A stretch of DNA of 64,000 bases from Desulfolithobacter dissulfuricans (GCF_025998535.1 NZ_AP024233.1:1305219-1369218); one strand, 5' to 3'; counted from the first letter of the stretch, positions 1-8,394 are shown. A program made the numbers and translations. The notes: a model not told the origin generated them from the letters alone.

Positions 1-1110
1 ACCATGCTCGTCATTGACCTTTTTGAAATAGTCCATATCGCACATGAGGATGGCCAGGTGGGAATCCCGCCGGCGTATCCTGGCAATGAGCGGATTGATG
101 TTGCCTTCAAGGAACCGGCGGTTGTACAGACCGGTCATGGTGTCGCGGATGGCCATCTGGTGCAGGTTTTCGGCCAGCTGCTTGGCGTGAAGCACCGGCA
201 GGGCTTCGCGCAGATACTGCTGGGCCCGGTGCAGGCTGCGTTTGAGATAGGCCTCCCGTTCCGGGCTGTTGACAAAGGGAAAAAGAAACTGCACCACCCC
301 GAGAACCTGGCCGCCGACCATCATCGGCACACAGGTATGGGTCATGATATCGGCCAGGGGAAAGACAGGGCAGATGCCGGGATAGCCGCTGGACATCACC
401 ACCTCGCCGGTGCGCTTGGCCCGGCAGGTGTTGGCCGCGCTCATCTGGCAGGTCTCGTCTTCCAGCTCGGGCGGCCAGCTGTAGACCGGCGTGATGGCCT
501 CGCCGTTGTCACGGATTTCCCAGATGATGAAAGTGGAAAGCCCCAGTCGATCGCGGAAGACGTAGGCCAGACGCTTGTACACCTCATCGGCGGTCTCGTC
601 GGCCTCGATGGTCCGCCGGAAGAGAGACACATTGCGGATGTCGGCAATCAGGCCGTTAACGGTCTTGGCGACAGTGCCGATCTCGTCATGGGAGATGATC
701 GGGATTTCGGATACCGGGGAGCAATCATTGTTGTCCCCGGTGGATTTGCGCAGGGCCTCCAGCCGGGCCGTCATGTCGTGCAGCAGGCTGACCAGGGCCT
801 GAACGCAGAGAAAGCTGGTGATGGTCAGGATGATCATGACCCCGGTGACCAGCAGGGCGCCGGTGAGCAGGTAGCTGTCAAAGGCGTTGACGATCTGACT
901 GATTTCCGGGGAGTCAAACCGGTGGGAAATCCCTATGAGCTGTTTTTTCAGGTTGTTGACAAAGTAGAAGTTGTACAGACCGACAAGCAGAAATCCGAGG
1001 AGAAAACTGCTGAGGATCAGGATGAACTTACCATAGACCGAAAGGTCGAAAAAAGGCTGCCAGAGGCGCCGCCAGAGCGAAAGCTTACTTTCTTTGCCAG
1101 GGATGGTCAT
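1..1110 (-). CDS. Membrane-anchored GAF-GGDEF diguanylate cyclase (3' part outside window)
   Basis: Read on the minus strand from ATG 1108-1110, the frame is open to the window edge (about 370 residues). It has two hydrophobic segments near the N-terminus (about 22-45 and 75-100), a juxtamembrane linker, a GAF-like sensor with several cysteines, and then the start of a GGDEF domain: TGLYNRRFLE followed by CDMDYFKKVNDEHG, the Mg/GTP-binding beginning of diguanylate cyclases. The GG(D/E)EF signature itself lies beyond the edge, so catalytic competence cannot be judged. The likely role is c-di-GMP synthesis in response to a signal at the membrane. No clear Shine-Dalgarno precedes the start. Confidence 0.85.
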   Translation of the reverse strand, partial: MTIPGKESKLSLWRRLWQPFFDLSVYGKFILILSSFLLGFLLVGLYNFYFVNNLKKQLIGISHRFDSPEISQIVNAFDSYLLTGALLVTGVMIILTITSFLCVQALVSLLHDMTARLEALRKSTGDNNDCSPVSEIPIISHDEIGTVAKTVNGLIADIRNVSLFRRTIEADETADEVYKRLAYVFRDRLGLSTFIIWEIRDNGEAITPVYSWPPELEDETCQMSAANTCRAKRTGEVVMSSGYPGICPVFPLADIMTHTCVPMMVGGQVLGVVQFLFPFVNSPEREAYLKRSLHRAQQYLREALPVLHAKQLAENLHQMAIRDTMTGLYNRRFLEGNINPLIARIRRRDSHLAILMCDMDYFKKVNDEHG

Positions 1111-1270
1111 TTAGTCATGAAATAGTGAGAAAGGTTGTCGGTCAGCAGGTTCCAGTCAGATCAATTCCTATTATAGGAGCTGGAACAGATAATACAAGGG
1201 GGGATGCTTTTATTTCAAAAATGACGGATTAACCATTGGGTACAGCGGAAAAGGAAGGGGGCGGGGGGTC

Positions 1271-1684
1271 CTATGTTGTGGGATCTGCCAGGATGGTGCA
1301 GACGATCCGCCGGACGCGGCGCGGGCCGTCGAATTCGCAGAAAAATATATTCTGCCATTTGGAAAGGCCAAGCTCTCCTTCGATGACAGGGATAGTTTCC
1401 GAAGGGCCGACAAGTCCGGCTTTGAGATGGGCATCGCCGTTGCCATCCTGGTGGTCATGCTCCCACACACCCCGGGGGATGAGGTTGCCAAGGAGAGTCA
1501 CCACGTCGTTTTGCACCGATTGGTCCCAGTTTTCCTGGATCATGATGGCACCGGTGGCACCCTGGGCGTAGACGGAAACCAGACCGTCATGTATGCCGGA
1601 AGCACGGATCGCCGCTTCGACCCGGGCGGTGATGTCCACCAGGGTTTCACGACGGTCCGTGCTGATCTCGATGATTTGCCGCAT
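1271..1684 (-). CDS. yjbQ: YjbQ/UPF0047 family protein
   Basis: A 137-residue protein of the YjbQ family (secondary thiamine-phosphate synthase fold). It shows the family hallmarks in order: an N-terminal MRQIIEIST strand, VSVYAQGATGAIMIQEN, the HDHQDGNGDAHLKAGLVG stretch with the conserved histidines, and WQNIFFCEFDGPRRVR. The ATG at 1682-1684 gives the usual family length; the frame is open further upstream but that part overlaps the preceding gene. It lies 16 bp downstream of the rhodanese-MBL gene on the same strand, so the two are probably cotranscribed. The physiological substrate is unknown for most members. Confidence 0.85.
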   Translation of the reverse strand: MRQIIEISTDRRETLVDITARVEAAIRASGIHDGLVSVYAQGATGAIMIQENWDQSVQNDVVTLLGNLIPRGVWEHDHQDGNGDAHLKAGLVGPSETIPVIEGELGLSKWQNIFFCEFDGPRRVRRIVCTILADPTT

Positions 1685-1700
1685 GGGACTGTGGGAACTC

Positions 1701-2870
1701 TCAGGCTGCTTTTTCTTTTTCAGCCTGGGCCTTGGCATAGGCGGAAGCTGCGCATTCATTCTTGCCCAGGTCCAGTTCCTCGGCCCGCTCGTCGTCCACC
1801 TGTTCGAGGTTGGCGTTGACCATCCGGATGGTTTTGTACTCTTCCGGCTGGGGCCGCATGTTCTCCTTGATGAAGGCGATAAAGTCGTCTTCGTTGTCGA
1901 TGCTGTAGATGGCATCATTGCGCTTGATCACATCGCCGAGCGGCATGGCAAACTGCAGATCGTCGTTGGCCTCGTCCCAGCTGATGTAATGGCCGGGCAG
2001 AACAATCAGGCCGGGATCGAGCTCTTTAATCATGTTCATGGATTTGAAAAGCATCTTGGCCCAGGGTTCAGCCTGGCCGCCGAGGTCGGGCCGGCCCATG
2101 GATTCGATGAACACCGTGTCGCCGGAGATCAGGAACCGGTCGTCGATGATAAACGAGGTGGAACCAGGAGTGTGACCGGGAGTGAAAAGAACCCTGACCT
2201 CAGGGCCGCCACTGGAAAAGGTTTGTACCTCCCCGTCCTGCAGACTGATATAGTTGTTCTTGGAATCCTTGAAATCAGCGTCGTTGGCCAGGAACTCGGC
2301 CCCGGTCTGCTCGGCGATCATACGGCTGCCGGCGATATAGTCGGCCTGCAGATGGGTTTCAAAGGTTTTGATTACCTTGCAGTCATGCTCCCTGGCGAAC
2401 TGGAGGTAGAAATCCACGTTCCTGGACGGGTCGAAAAACATGATCTCCCGGCCGGAGATCAGGCCGTAACTGCACGAGGCCTTGCCAGGGCGGATAAACT
2501 GGTACAGGACGTACGAGTCGTTTTCCTCCACCAGCTTTGGCACCAGTAAATTACCCCATGTCTTGATGCCACCGGCCAGGTATCCCACATCCTCAAAGCC
2601 ATGCTTTTCGAGAATTTCAGCCACATATTTAGCTGAGCCCTCCTTGGCGCAGACGATCCTTACCGGTTTGTTCTTCGGGACCCTGGCCACGCTTTCATCC
2701 TCGATCTCCATGAAATCATAATAGGAGACATTGATCATGTCGAACGGGTAGGGGGCTTCGACGTGGAACCGGTTGAAATCCTTGTCGTTACGCACATCAA
2801 GGACGGTCATGTCCTTTCTGTCGACAAGCCATTCAAAGAGCTGGTTAGCGGTGTAGCTGAAAACTGTCAT
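1701..2870 (-). CDS. Rhodanese / metallo-beta-lactamase fusion (persulfide dioxygenase-like)
   Basis: A 389-residue protein with an N-terminal rhodanese domain (about 1-110; candidate persulfide-carrying Cys73 in IVCAKEGSA) and an ETHE1-like metallo-beta-lactamase domain (about 115-330). The usual HxHxDH motif reads THLQADYIAG: the first His (172) and the Asp (176) remain, the others are Gln and Tyr. His232 (PGHTPGS), Asp250 (SGDTVF) and His293 (PGHY) are present. In characterised persulfide dioxygenases a single iron is held by two His and one Asp equivalent to 172, 232 and 250, so the mononuclear iron site looks intact while a second metal site is lost. The likely role is sulfane-sulfur oxidation or transfer. 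Start chosen after GGAGGATACACCC. Confidence 0.85.
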   Translation of the reverse strand: MTVFSYTANQLFEWLVDRKDMTVLDVRNDKDFNRFHVEAPYPFDMINVSYYDFMEIEDESVARVPKNKPVRIVCAKEGSAKYVAEILEKHGFEDVGYLAGGIKTWGNLLVPKLVEENDSYVLYQFIRPGKASCSYGLISGREIMFFDPSRNVDFYLQFAREHDCKVIKTFETHLQADYIAGSRMIAEQTGAEFLANDADFKDSKNNYISLQDGEVQTFSSGGPEVRVLFTPGHTPGSTSFIIDDRFLISGDTVFIESMGRPDLGGQAEPWAKMLFKSMNMIKELDPGLIVLPGHYISWDEANDDLQFAMPLGDVIKRNDAIYSIDNEDDFIAFIKENMRPQPEEYKTIRMVNANLEQVDDERAEELDLGKNECAASAYAKAQAEKEKAA

Positions 2871-3151
2871 GGGTGTATCCTCCGAAATTTGCCGGCAACC
2901 GGCTGTATGTGTGAGACGGTTTATTGATAACAATAGTTCTTTGTAACAGCTGATAACAGGATATGGAAAATCCATATCCGTGTCCAGGAAAAAGGTGGAA
3001 ATCAAAACAACGGAGAGAAAAAGGGAACGGCTCTATTCTGCGGGTAAAAGAGAGAGGCAGAAGGCAGGGCCGGATCCTGTACCTGTTGTGGTACCAGCTC
3101 AGGTCCCGGGAGTTCAGTATAAAATAATGGAAGGGTGCGGGAAGAAAAAAG

Positions 3152-3178
3152 AAAAAACCCGCTGACCACTGCGGGGTT
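3152..3178 (-). terminator. Decayed tRNA-Leu terminator (original downstream flank)
   Basis: Minus-strand hairpin AACCCCGC / GCGGGTT with one bulged base, followed by TTTTTTC. It sits at nearly the same distance from the degenerate tRNA 3' end (3221) as the intact terminator at 20594-20624 sits from the real tRNA-Leu. It is probably the original tRNA terminator, displaced by the integration. Confidence 0.5.
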
Positions 3179-3220
3179 GCGGGCTTCGTGAACATCCCTT
3201 AAAAGAGATGAATTGCTTGT

Positions 3221-3241
3221 TGGTGCCGGAGCGGGAGCCGA
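3221..3241 (-). repeat. Degenerate tRNA-Leu 3' end, probable att site of island 1
   Basis: TGGTGCCGGAGCGGGAGCCGA matches TGGTGCCCGGAGCGAGAATCGA at the 3' end of the tRNA-Leu(UAA) gene (20659-20680) with one missing base and three substitutions. The match and its position opposite the integrase end suggest the far attachment site. The mismatches imply an old insertion or a heterologous att sequence. Confidence 0.5.
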
Positions 3242-3309
3242 TAAATTTTTTATATCATCCTGAGTTGTTGTTGTTTGTGTCGTATTGGAAAAAATGTTTT
3301 TTTCTGAAA

Positions 3310-3330
3310 TACCCGCTTTTGTACCCGCTT
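3310..3330 (+). repeat. Paired arm-type sites, left end of island 1
   Basis: Two copies of TACCCGCTT (3310-3318 and 3322-3330) spaced 12 bp. The second belongs to a 17-bp sequence, TTTGTACCCGCTTTGTG, also found at the right end (about 20534-20550). Paired direct repeats inside both ends are what arm-binding tyrosine integrases use; binding by this integrase is inferred. Confidence 0.5.
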
Positions 3331-3374
3331 TGTGCAGAGGTAACAGGTGTGCCCGGGGAAGTTGTATCCTGAAT

Positions 3375-3668
3375 CTACAGTTCCGGGATTGCTTCATTGA
3401 AGATCTCCTCGTACACGTCCGGGTTGTGGTGCAGTACGGTTTCCCTGGCTTCTTCCTCGGAAACGATTTCAGCATGGTCGCGTTCACCTTGCCACTGGGT
3501 GCCGTGGCAGAGGTAATACCGACCATCTTTTGTCCGGCCAATACCGAGGTGGCGTCCTGGTGAACCGCATGTCCAGTTGCTGCCGTCCCAGTGGTCCAGG
3601 TTATCGGTGTACTTGACCATGCCGATCGCCTTGCCGTTTTCGTAGCATGTTACCTTGTAGTCGCTCAT
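3375..3668 (-). CDS. Hypothetical protein (97 aa)
   Basis: A 97-residue acidic protein that I do not recognise. The N-terminal half is rich in Gly, Tyr and Trp (DHWDGSNWTCGSPGRHLG), which suggests a small beta-rich domain; the C-terminal half is helical and Glu-rich. It has a strong ribosome-binding site (AAGGAGGTAGGCA before ATG 3668). It is the last gene of a two-gene unit with 3738-4037, 69 bp upstream on the same strand, at the far end of island 1 from the integrase. Confidence 0.7.
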   Translation of the reverse strand: MSDYKVTCYENGKAIGMVKYTDNLDHWDGSNWTCGSPGRHLGIGRTKDGRYYLCHGTQWQGERDHAEIVSEEEARETVLHHNPDVYEEIFNEAIPEL

Positions 3669-3737
3669 TGCCTACCTCCTTTTCTGTAAGGGGTTGATAA
3701 AAAGGTATCCATCTCTGTGGCCGGATACCTGACAGCC

Positions 3738-4037
3738 TTAATCGTCCTTTTCGGCCTGTAGGTCCTCGTCATCTTCCCACAGGAATTCAAGGTATCGATC
3801 GGATAAACTTTTATCCGCTATGAACAGAATCGCCTCTTCCTGCAGGACACTGGAAACATAAACCATGCCCGGGTCGTTTTCCTTATCAATGGCCTGCTGC
3901 AGCCAGGATCGCACCGCCTGGGCAGCCTCCTTTGTTTTTGGCTTCCGGTTCAGCTTGATGGCAAGCAGGGTTGACAGTATTTTGGGCAGGCTTACCGTGG
4001 TTCGCCTGGCACCGATCTTCACGTGATAGACTGGCAT
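3738..4037 (-). CDS. Small protein with possible ribbon-helix-helix start
   Basis: A 99-residue protein. The N-terminus (RRTTVSLPKILSTLLAIKLN, residues 11-30) has the strand-then-helix character of a ribbon-helix-helix DNA-binding segment, but the match is by eye only. The rest is helical and ends in an acidic tail (WEDDEDLQAEKDD). It is preceded by AGAGGAAAAAAAG as ribosome-binding site. It lies next to the GTTTCCT iteron cluster (4178-4395), so a role in copy or transcription control of that replicon is possible but unproven. Confidence 0.6.
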   Translation of the reverse strand: MPVYHVKIGARRTTVSLPKILSTLLAIKLNRKPKTKEAAQAVRSWLQQAIDKENDPGMVYVSSVLQEEAILFIADKSLSDRYLEFLWEDDEDLQAEKDD

Positions 4038-4177
4038 CTTTTTTTCCTCTCATGACGATCAGGCAGAGGCAGGCCGGATACTCTTCCGGTCATGCTGTGG
4101 TGTCCGGCCTGCGCTTCTACGATGTAGCACTGCACTGCTTTCTGGTTTTTGCATTTTTTGTGGTCCGGGAGACGTTA

Positions 4178-4395
4178 AGTTTCCTACCACTCTGTGGCTG
4201 GAAACTTTTGGCAACTTTTTGCCTGAAAAGTTTCCTGGTCAGTTTCCTGAAAGTTTCCTGTCGGGTTTCCTGTGGTTTTTCTTTTAAATCAGCATGTTAT
4301 ATTGGTAAGTTTCCTTATGGTTTCCTGCCGGGTTGACCAAAAGTTTCCTGGTTTCCTGTACTATAGGGAGGAAACAGGAAACTTTTGTCCATTTT
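4178..4395. repeat. GTTTCCT / AGGAAAC iteron cluster (candidate origin)
   Basis: About twelve copies of GTTTCC(T) or its complement within ~220 bp, mostly in the same orientation and often as AAGTTTCCTG or GGTTTCCTG, ending in GAGGAAACAGGAAACTTTT. One GGCAAC variant is present (around 4210). It lies directly 3' of the PrimPol/RepA-like gene. Dense short repeats beside a replication gene are typical of iteron origins or incompatibility regions. Related clusters recur at 7.5, 7.9, 8.5 and 10.75 kb. Confidence 0.65.
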
Positions 4396-4449
4396 TGCAT
4401 GTTTTTTGGCTTCGGTTTCCAAGCCATGCTTCTGTCACGTTGTGGCATT

Positions 4450-6246
4450 TCAGGGTTGTTGATTTTTTATTTTTTTGATCAGCTTGGATGTGTATCCTTT
4501 GCTCAGGTTCAGCTCCTCGGCTATTTCCTTTTGCCGGTACCCCTGTTCCAGGAGCATGGCCACCTTGTCCAGGTTGCTTTCTTCCAGCGTCCTGGTCTGC
4601 CAGTGAAAAGCGCCGTCCGTGCTGGTCAGCCTGGCCTCGAATGGTTTGGCGTCCTCTCCGTGAATGCCCCGGTTCTTGCGGAAGTGGACCTCAAAGACAG
4701 CGCCCTGGTCGGGTGTGTAGTGGTTTGGCCTGACAAGCTGAATAACGGTATCCAGCACGTCTTCTTTCCGGCTGCTGCCTCTCTGCTGGCCTCCTTTACC
4801 GTCATGGTGCACCAGGAGCACTGATTTGCCCTGTCCACGCATGCGCAGCGCCCATTCCTGTACCGGAAGCCATGAGTCGCTTTTGTTCTCCAGGGTGGAT
4901 CGGCAGACAGTGGAAATATTGTCCACGATAATGAGCTTGATATTTTCCGTCAGTACCGCGTCAACCTGGGCCTGCCCCTGTCGGGTGCCAAGATCCGGCA
5001 TGCCCCCCTGCTGCAGATCCGGGGTGATGATCTGGAGGTTGTGCGCCCTGGTGATATCCATGGTGGCCAGGGTGTGCCGGAGACGTTCCTGGATGGTGAC
5101 TGCCGGCATTTCTCCGTCAATAAACAGAACCCCCTGTGGTTCTTTGGCTTCCCAGCCAAGAAAGGAGGAACCGGTGGCAACGGCACAGGCTATGCCCAGG
5201 CTGACATGGGTCTTGCCGACGCCACGGTAAGCATGCAGCAGGCAAAGTCCCTGTTCCGGCAGCCAGGGATCGAGCAGGTTTTGCCTCGGTGGTAACTTCA
5301 TGGCAAGCAGGTTATGGGCAGAAATGATATTTGCAGATGGTTCCCAGGCCGGCTCCCGGGCCATTTGCTTCCGGTCGTCCCCGGCAGGAGCCAGCGGTTC
5401 CCCGGTCTGGGCTGTGGCCCTGTCCATGGTCCTCTGACCATAGGTGCGGTTGCCGTGCCTGGTGTCCCATTTGGGCCGGTACAGGCCGGAGGCCCGGAAA
5501 ATCCTGTCCATGGCCTGCTGGTCGTTCTTTGTCCAGAAAGCCAGAATAGAGCACAGGGCAAGGTCTGCCTCGCTCTGGCTGGCATATCCGGTCAGGTCCC
5601 CGTCAAAGAGCCTGGTGAACCGTTCGCCCTGTCTGCTATTGCGGATGCGCTGCAGCGCGGCCCTGTCTTCCTCCTGCAAACCTGCGGTGGTGGCCACATG
5701 GGTTTCCACAGGGGGTGCGTCATAGCGGGCAATCAGCCGGTCAAGCTGTTCCTGGCGCTCTGCGATCTCTTTCCGGTTGCCGTACACCTGGCCGGTAATG
5801 GTCAGGTACCATGCGCGATTGTAGATTTCAACGCCGCGCCGTTTGATGTTGGCCGGCACCTGCCCCCTGGTGATGATCCGCAGGCCGGTGCCGCTGGGGC
5901 TCAGTTCGGTGTAGCTGTCGATGAGGGCGAGTATTTCCCGGGCTTCTTTGCCTGTTTCCTGTTCGTTTATGCAGTGATCAAGATCGATGAAGGTGAACGG
6001 ATCTTCGCCGGTGACACAGAATCCTATGCCGTCATAGCCGCCTTCCTCGTAGGCGGCCATGACCTCGGAAAATTCGCTCCAGTGTGCCGGGTTGGTCTTG
6101 TCTGCCCGTTTACCATTCGGCTGGTAGGGTGGCTTCGCCCAGCGGGATCCCTGGCGCTCGTAGCGCCAGAGAACCCATTGCGGAAAGGCCTTGACCATCT
6201 CCGGCACCCCGGCCTGCAGTACTGGCAGCGCCATGGGTCTGGTCAT
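4450..6246 (-). CDS. PrimPol-like / RepA-type AAA ATPase replication protein
   Basis: A 598-residue three-part protein. Residues 20-180 resemble the N-terminal domain of bifunctional primase-polymerases of plasmids and phages (PQWVLWRY, then FIDLDHC with candidate metal ligands Asp88 and Asp90, then SPSGTGLRI). Residues 310-500 are a RecA-fold ATPase of the RepA/AAA_25 type: Walker A AYRGVGKTH (about 339-347), Walker B-like LIIVDNIS and a downstream VHHDGKG motif. Residues 570-598 form a C-terminal helix-turn-helix (QKEIAEELNLSKGYTSKLIK). It probably unwinds and primes DNA for the element, and the HTH may bind the adjacent iterons. ATG 6246 follows AGGAGGGCTGACC, 2 bp after the upstream gene. 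Confidence 0.8.
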   Translation of the reverse strand: MTRPMALPVLQAGVPEMVKAFPQWVLWRYERQGSRWAKPPYQPNGKRADKTNPAHWSEFSEVMAAYEEGGYDGIGFCVTGEDPFTFIDLDHCINEQETGKEAREILALIDSYTELSPSGTGLRIITRGQVPANIKRRGVEIYNRAWYLTITGQVYGNRKEIAERQEQLDRLIARYDAPPVETHVATTAGLQEEDRAALQRIRNSRQGERFTRLFDGDLTGYASQSEADLALCSILAFWTKNDQQAMDRIFRASGLYRPKWDTRHGNRTYGQRTMDRATAQTGEPLAPAGDDRKQMAREPAWEPSANIISAHNLLAMKLPPRQNLLDPWLPEQGLCLLHAYRGVGKTHVSLGIACAVATGSSFLGWEAKEPQGVLFIDGEMPAVTIQERLRHTLATMDITRAHNLQIITPDLQQGGMPDLGTRQGQAQVDAVLTENIKLIIVDNISTVCRSTLENKSDSWLPVQEWALRMRGQGKSVLLVHHDGKGGQQRGSSRKEDVLDTVIQLVRPNHYTPDQGAVFEVHFRKNRGIHGEDAKPFEARLTSTDGAFHWQTRTLEESNLDKVAMLLEQGYRQKEIAEELNLSKGYTSKLIKKIKNQQP

Positions 6247-6248
6247 GG

Positions 6249-6575
6249 TCAGCCCTCCTGGCTGGTGTGAAAGTATTGCTCTATCCGTAAAGAAATCAGG
6301 CGGCAGGCCTGGAGAACCTCGCTCATGCCAAGGAAGTATGATCCATCGGGGAGCTGGCTCTCGTAACTCCCCATTGCCTGTGTACTGGTTTCCATAAAGG
6401 CCAGCACGTTGCTGAGTGTCGAGGATACAGTTTGCAGTTCATCGATGTTTGTGATTGGCCTGTCTGCGGAAATGGCGCTGACCAGGTCGGTTATTGCATC
6501 ACTGCTTTTTTCCATATTCCCAGCGCTCTGGTACAGCAGGGCGTCATTGCTCTTTCTCTTTTCTTCCATGAACAT
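6249..6575 (-). CDS. Hypothetical helical protein (108 aa)
   Basis: A 108-residue mostly helical protein of unknown function (Ser/Thr-rich middle, IEQYFHTSQ end). Its ATG (6573-6575) overlaps the stop of the preceding gene as TAATG and its stop lies 2 bp before the PrimPol/RepA gene, so it belongs to a tightly coupled four-gene unit (7254 to 4450). The ribosome-binding site GAGGAGGTGGCGTA is supplied by the last codons of the upstream gene. Its position suggests an accessory role in replication of the element; nothing in the sequence proves it. Confidence 0.65.
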   Translation of the reverse strand: MFMEEKRKSNDALLYQSAGNMEKSSDAITDLVSAISADRPITNIDELQTVSSTLSNVLAFMETSTQAMGSYESQLPDGSYFLGMSEVLQACRLISLRIEQYFHTSQEG

Positions 6576-6940
6576 TACGCCACCTCCTCTTCTTGTGCGC
6601 TGTCTCGCTTGGCCTCGATGGCCAGCAGGGTTCCCCTCGGAATGCCAGGGGTTGCGCCGGTTGCCACGATCAGCTCAAAATCGGCCACCTCCTTTTTCAG
6701 CATGGAGAAGAACTCAGCAATCCTTTCCCGGGCATGTTCAACAGTAACTTCACCAATCATGCCTGCTGTTCCGATCGGGCCGGTGTAGGTCTGGTCGTAG
6801 TCTGCCATCATCGTGAAAACAGCCTGGAGCGGAGCCAGGATTTCATCACAGACGTGCCATTCCATCTCCACCACCTTCACCTCGTCTTCGTGGATCGTCT
6901 TTCCGTCGATTGTCCATGTTCTCTTGGTCTCGGCCTGCAT
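6575..6940 (-). CDS. Hypothetical protein (121 aa)
   Basis: A 121-residue protein of unknown function starting MQAETKRTWTIDG. The frame is open upstream to 7018, but ATG 6938-6940 is preferred because it follows GAGGAGGTGGCGTA and overlaps the previous stop as TAATG. It contains a Met/Trp-rich EMEWHVCDEI segment and ends QEEEVA, almost the same end as its upstream neighbour (KEEVA). It is the third gene counting back from the PrimPol/RepA gene in the same operon. Confidence 0.65.
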   Translation of the reverse strand: MQAETKRTWTIDGKTIHEDEVKVVEMEWHVCDEILAPLQAVFTMMADYDQTYTGPIGTAGMIGEVTVEHARERIAEFFSMLKKEVADFELIVATGATPGIPRGTLLAIEAKRDSAQEEEVA

Positions 6941-7254
6941 TACGCCACCTCCTCTTTCGTGCTGGTTTCCTGGTTCTGCTGCATGTTGTGTCTGCAGTCC
7001 TGCATTAGCTGGTTGCATGCAGCCCGCATGGTAACAGAGACCGCCTTGATGGCGTTGACGGTCTCCACAGGGAACTCTCTTACATGGTCAGGTGACGTGG
7101 TAAGGATGGCCAGGACGCCCAATGCCCTGTCGATGACACCTTCAACCGTCTCGATACGACAGGCCGTGTCTGCAGGCATGAGCTGGATTTCAGGGGTGTT
7201 GCGGTCTGGAAGAAAGGGAGCGGAGCGGTTGGTGGGGTTGGTGAATTCAGGCAT
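6940..7254 (-). CDS. Hypothetical helical protein (104 aa)
   Basis: First gene of the replication operon, 104 residues. A Pro-rich start (MPEFTNPTNRSAP) is followed by long helices (VEGVIDRALGVLAILTTSP, VNAIKAVSVTMRAACNQLM) and the KEEVA end whose codons double as ribosome-binding site for the next gene. It starts after GAGGTGCAAAG. I do not recognise a family. It resembles the 108-aa protein downstream in size and helical make-up, so a distant duplication is possible. Confidence 0.65.
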   Translation of the reverse strand: MPEFTNPTNRSAPFLPDRNTPEIQLMPADTACRIETVEGVIDRALGVLAILTTSPDHVREFPVETVNAIKAVSVTMRAACNQLMQDCRHNMQQNQETSTKEEVA

Positions 7255-7454
7255 CTTTGCACCTCATAAAAAATGGGAAGCTGGCCTACCATCACAAACA
7301 ATGGCCGGGGCCTCACGGCTACCCGCAGCTTCCCATAGACAAATCAAAGCAGTGCAAATAAAAACAGCCGGATAACGGACGGCAAACCGGTTTGTGAAGT
7401 AGGCTCTTTCTTGATAGCCCACCAGGGCGGCCATGGTCAAGAGCTTTTTTCACA

Positions 7455-7765
7455 GGATGACCACAGGGGGTGGTGTGATCGCGCTTGGCAGGGTGGAAAG
7501 TCGCCTGTTTTCCTGATACAGAGGAAACAGGAAACTTTTTTCATATCTCTCTGTTTTATCGTTAATAATCTGGTTTCCTCGGCAGGAAACTTTCAGGAAA
7601 CTCGCAGGAAACTTTTAATGGCCTCCGGGCTGGCGGCAGGCTTGATATTTTTTTATCCAGTGGCGGGAGTGGTATGGCTGGTACACCTGTGGATCGCGCG
7701 GCGGCCTGGCTCGGTGTGCGGAAAAAGAAAGGGCCCGGTAATATACCGGGCCCAGGGCGGGGTGA
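7455..7765. repeat. Iteron module A (GGAAAC type)
   Basis: A non-coding module: CCACAGGGGGTGGTGTGAT, GGGTGGAAAGTCGCCTGT, an iteron block (AGGAAAC twice, reversed GTTTCCT, then AGGAAAC three times; 7531-7616), TTTATCCAGT, CTGTGGATCG, then a terminator hairpin. TTATCCAGT and TGTGGATCG each match the DnaA-box consensus TTATCCACA (or its complement) at 7 of 9 positions. The order recurs in modules B, C and D. Confidence 0.65.
7731..7753 (-). terminator. Terminator at the edge of module A
   Basis: Perfect 10-bp stem GGGCCCGGTA / TACCGGGCCC with a 3-nt loop, followed on the minus strand by TTTCTTTTTC. It would stop minus-strand transcription entering module A. Confidence 0.7.
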
Positions 7766-7854
7766 AATGAGGCTCGTATCTGGATCACCCCTGCTGCAAT
7801 CACCATGATATGGTGTAGCTCAACATAACGAATAAGCCAATGATTTTTCCCTGG

Positions 7855-8260
7855 ATGGCCACAGGGGTGGTGTGATTCCAGCGGGCAGGGTGAAAAGTTG
7901 CCTGTTCTCCTGATACAGAGGCAACCAGGCAACTTTTTGAATATCTCTCTGTTTTACTGTCGATAACCTGGTTGCCTTGTCAGGCAACTCGCAGGCAACT
8001 TTTTTGTAGCGCTCTGGCCAGCGCCACGGGCAGGATGGATAATTGTTTATCCGACAGTGAATCTTGTACCCCCTGTGGATGGTGTGGTGACCTGGTCATT
8101 ACCAGTGGCTTTGCGTAATCACCCCGAAAGAATCACTGATTTGCCCTGTTCTCGCGCCTGGTCTGTCTGACCATGTACCGGAGGCCGTAAACCCGGCTTC
8201 GGCCTCTTGTGGCGTCAAAATACAGCATATCTCGCGGCCTGCTGGTTACTGGTGATGCTC
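7855..8260. repeat. Iteron module B (GGCAAC type) with decayed repA fragment
   Basis: Same order as module A, but every iteron reads AGGCAAC or GTTGCCT instead of AGGAAAC or GTTTCCT (7924-8002). Beyond TTTATCCGAC and CTGTGGATGG, about 8126-8180 resembles the PrimPol/RepA gene at 4818-4870: the shared CACTGATTTGCCCTGT and TGTACCGG flank a diverged middle, giving REQGKSVIL where the intact protein has RGQGKSVLL. Stops and frame breaks show it is not translated. Its right part matches that of module D closely. Confidence 0.6.
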
Positions 8261-8394
8261 TCCGCACTGTACCGGCTCCCTGGTGGCAGCCGGGCAGTAG
8301 TACGCTCCCATGTGCTCTGGATCCCGGTGATATCCCATCTTCATGGGGCACACTGTTTCCGGTTCTTTATCAGCCTGCCATGCACGGCCAGTGG

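Larger units (their letters stand above)
2871..3374. other. Gene-free junction between host DNA and island 1
   Basis: No convincing gene. It should hold the promoter of the rhodanese-MBL gene (minus strand, just above 2870), a decayed minus-strand terminator (3152-3178), the degenerate tRNA-Leu 3' end (3221-3241) and a pair of integrase-arm-like repeats (3310-3330). A 14-bp sequence, AAAATAATGGAAGG (3121-3134), recurs at 20567-20580 by the other island end, at a similar distance from the tRNA sequence. Confidence 0.6.

Noticed and set aside
4..1125. Long plus-strand frame of 373 codons
   Set aside because: It is the antisense of the diguanylate cyclase; the minus strand has clear membrane, GAF and GGDEF features.
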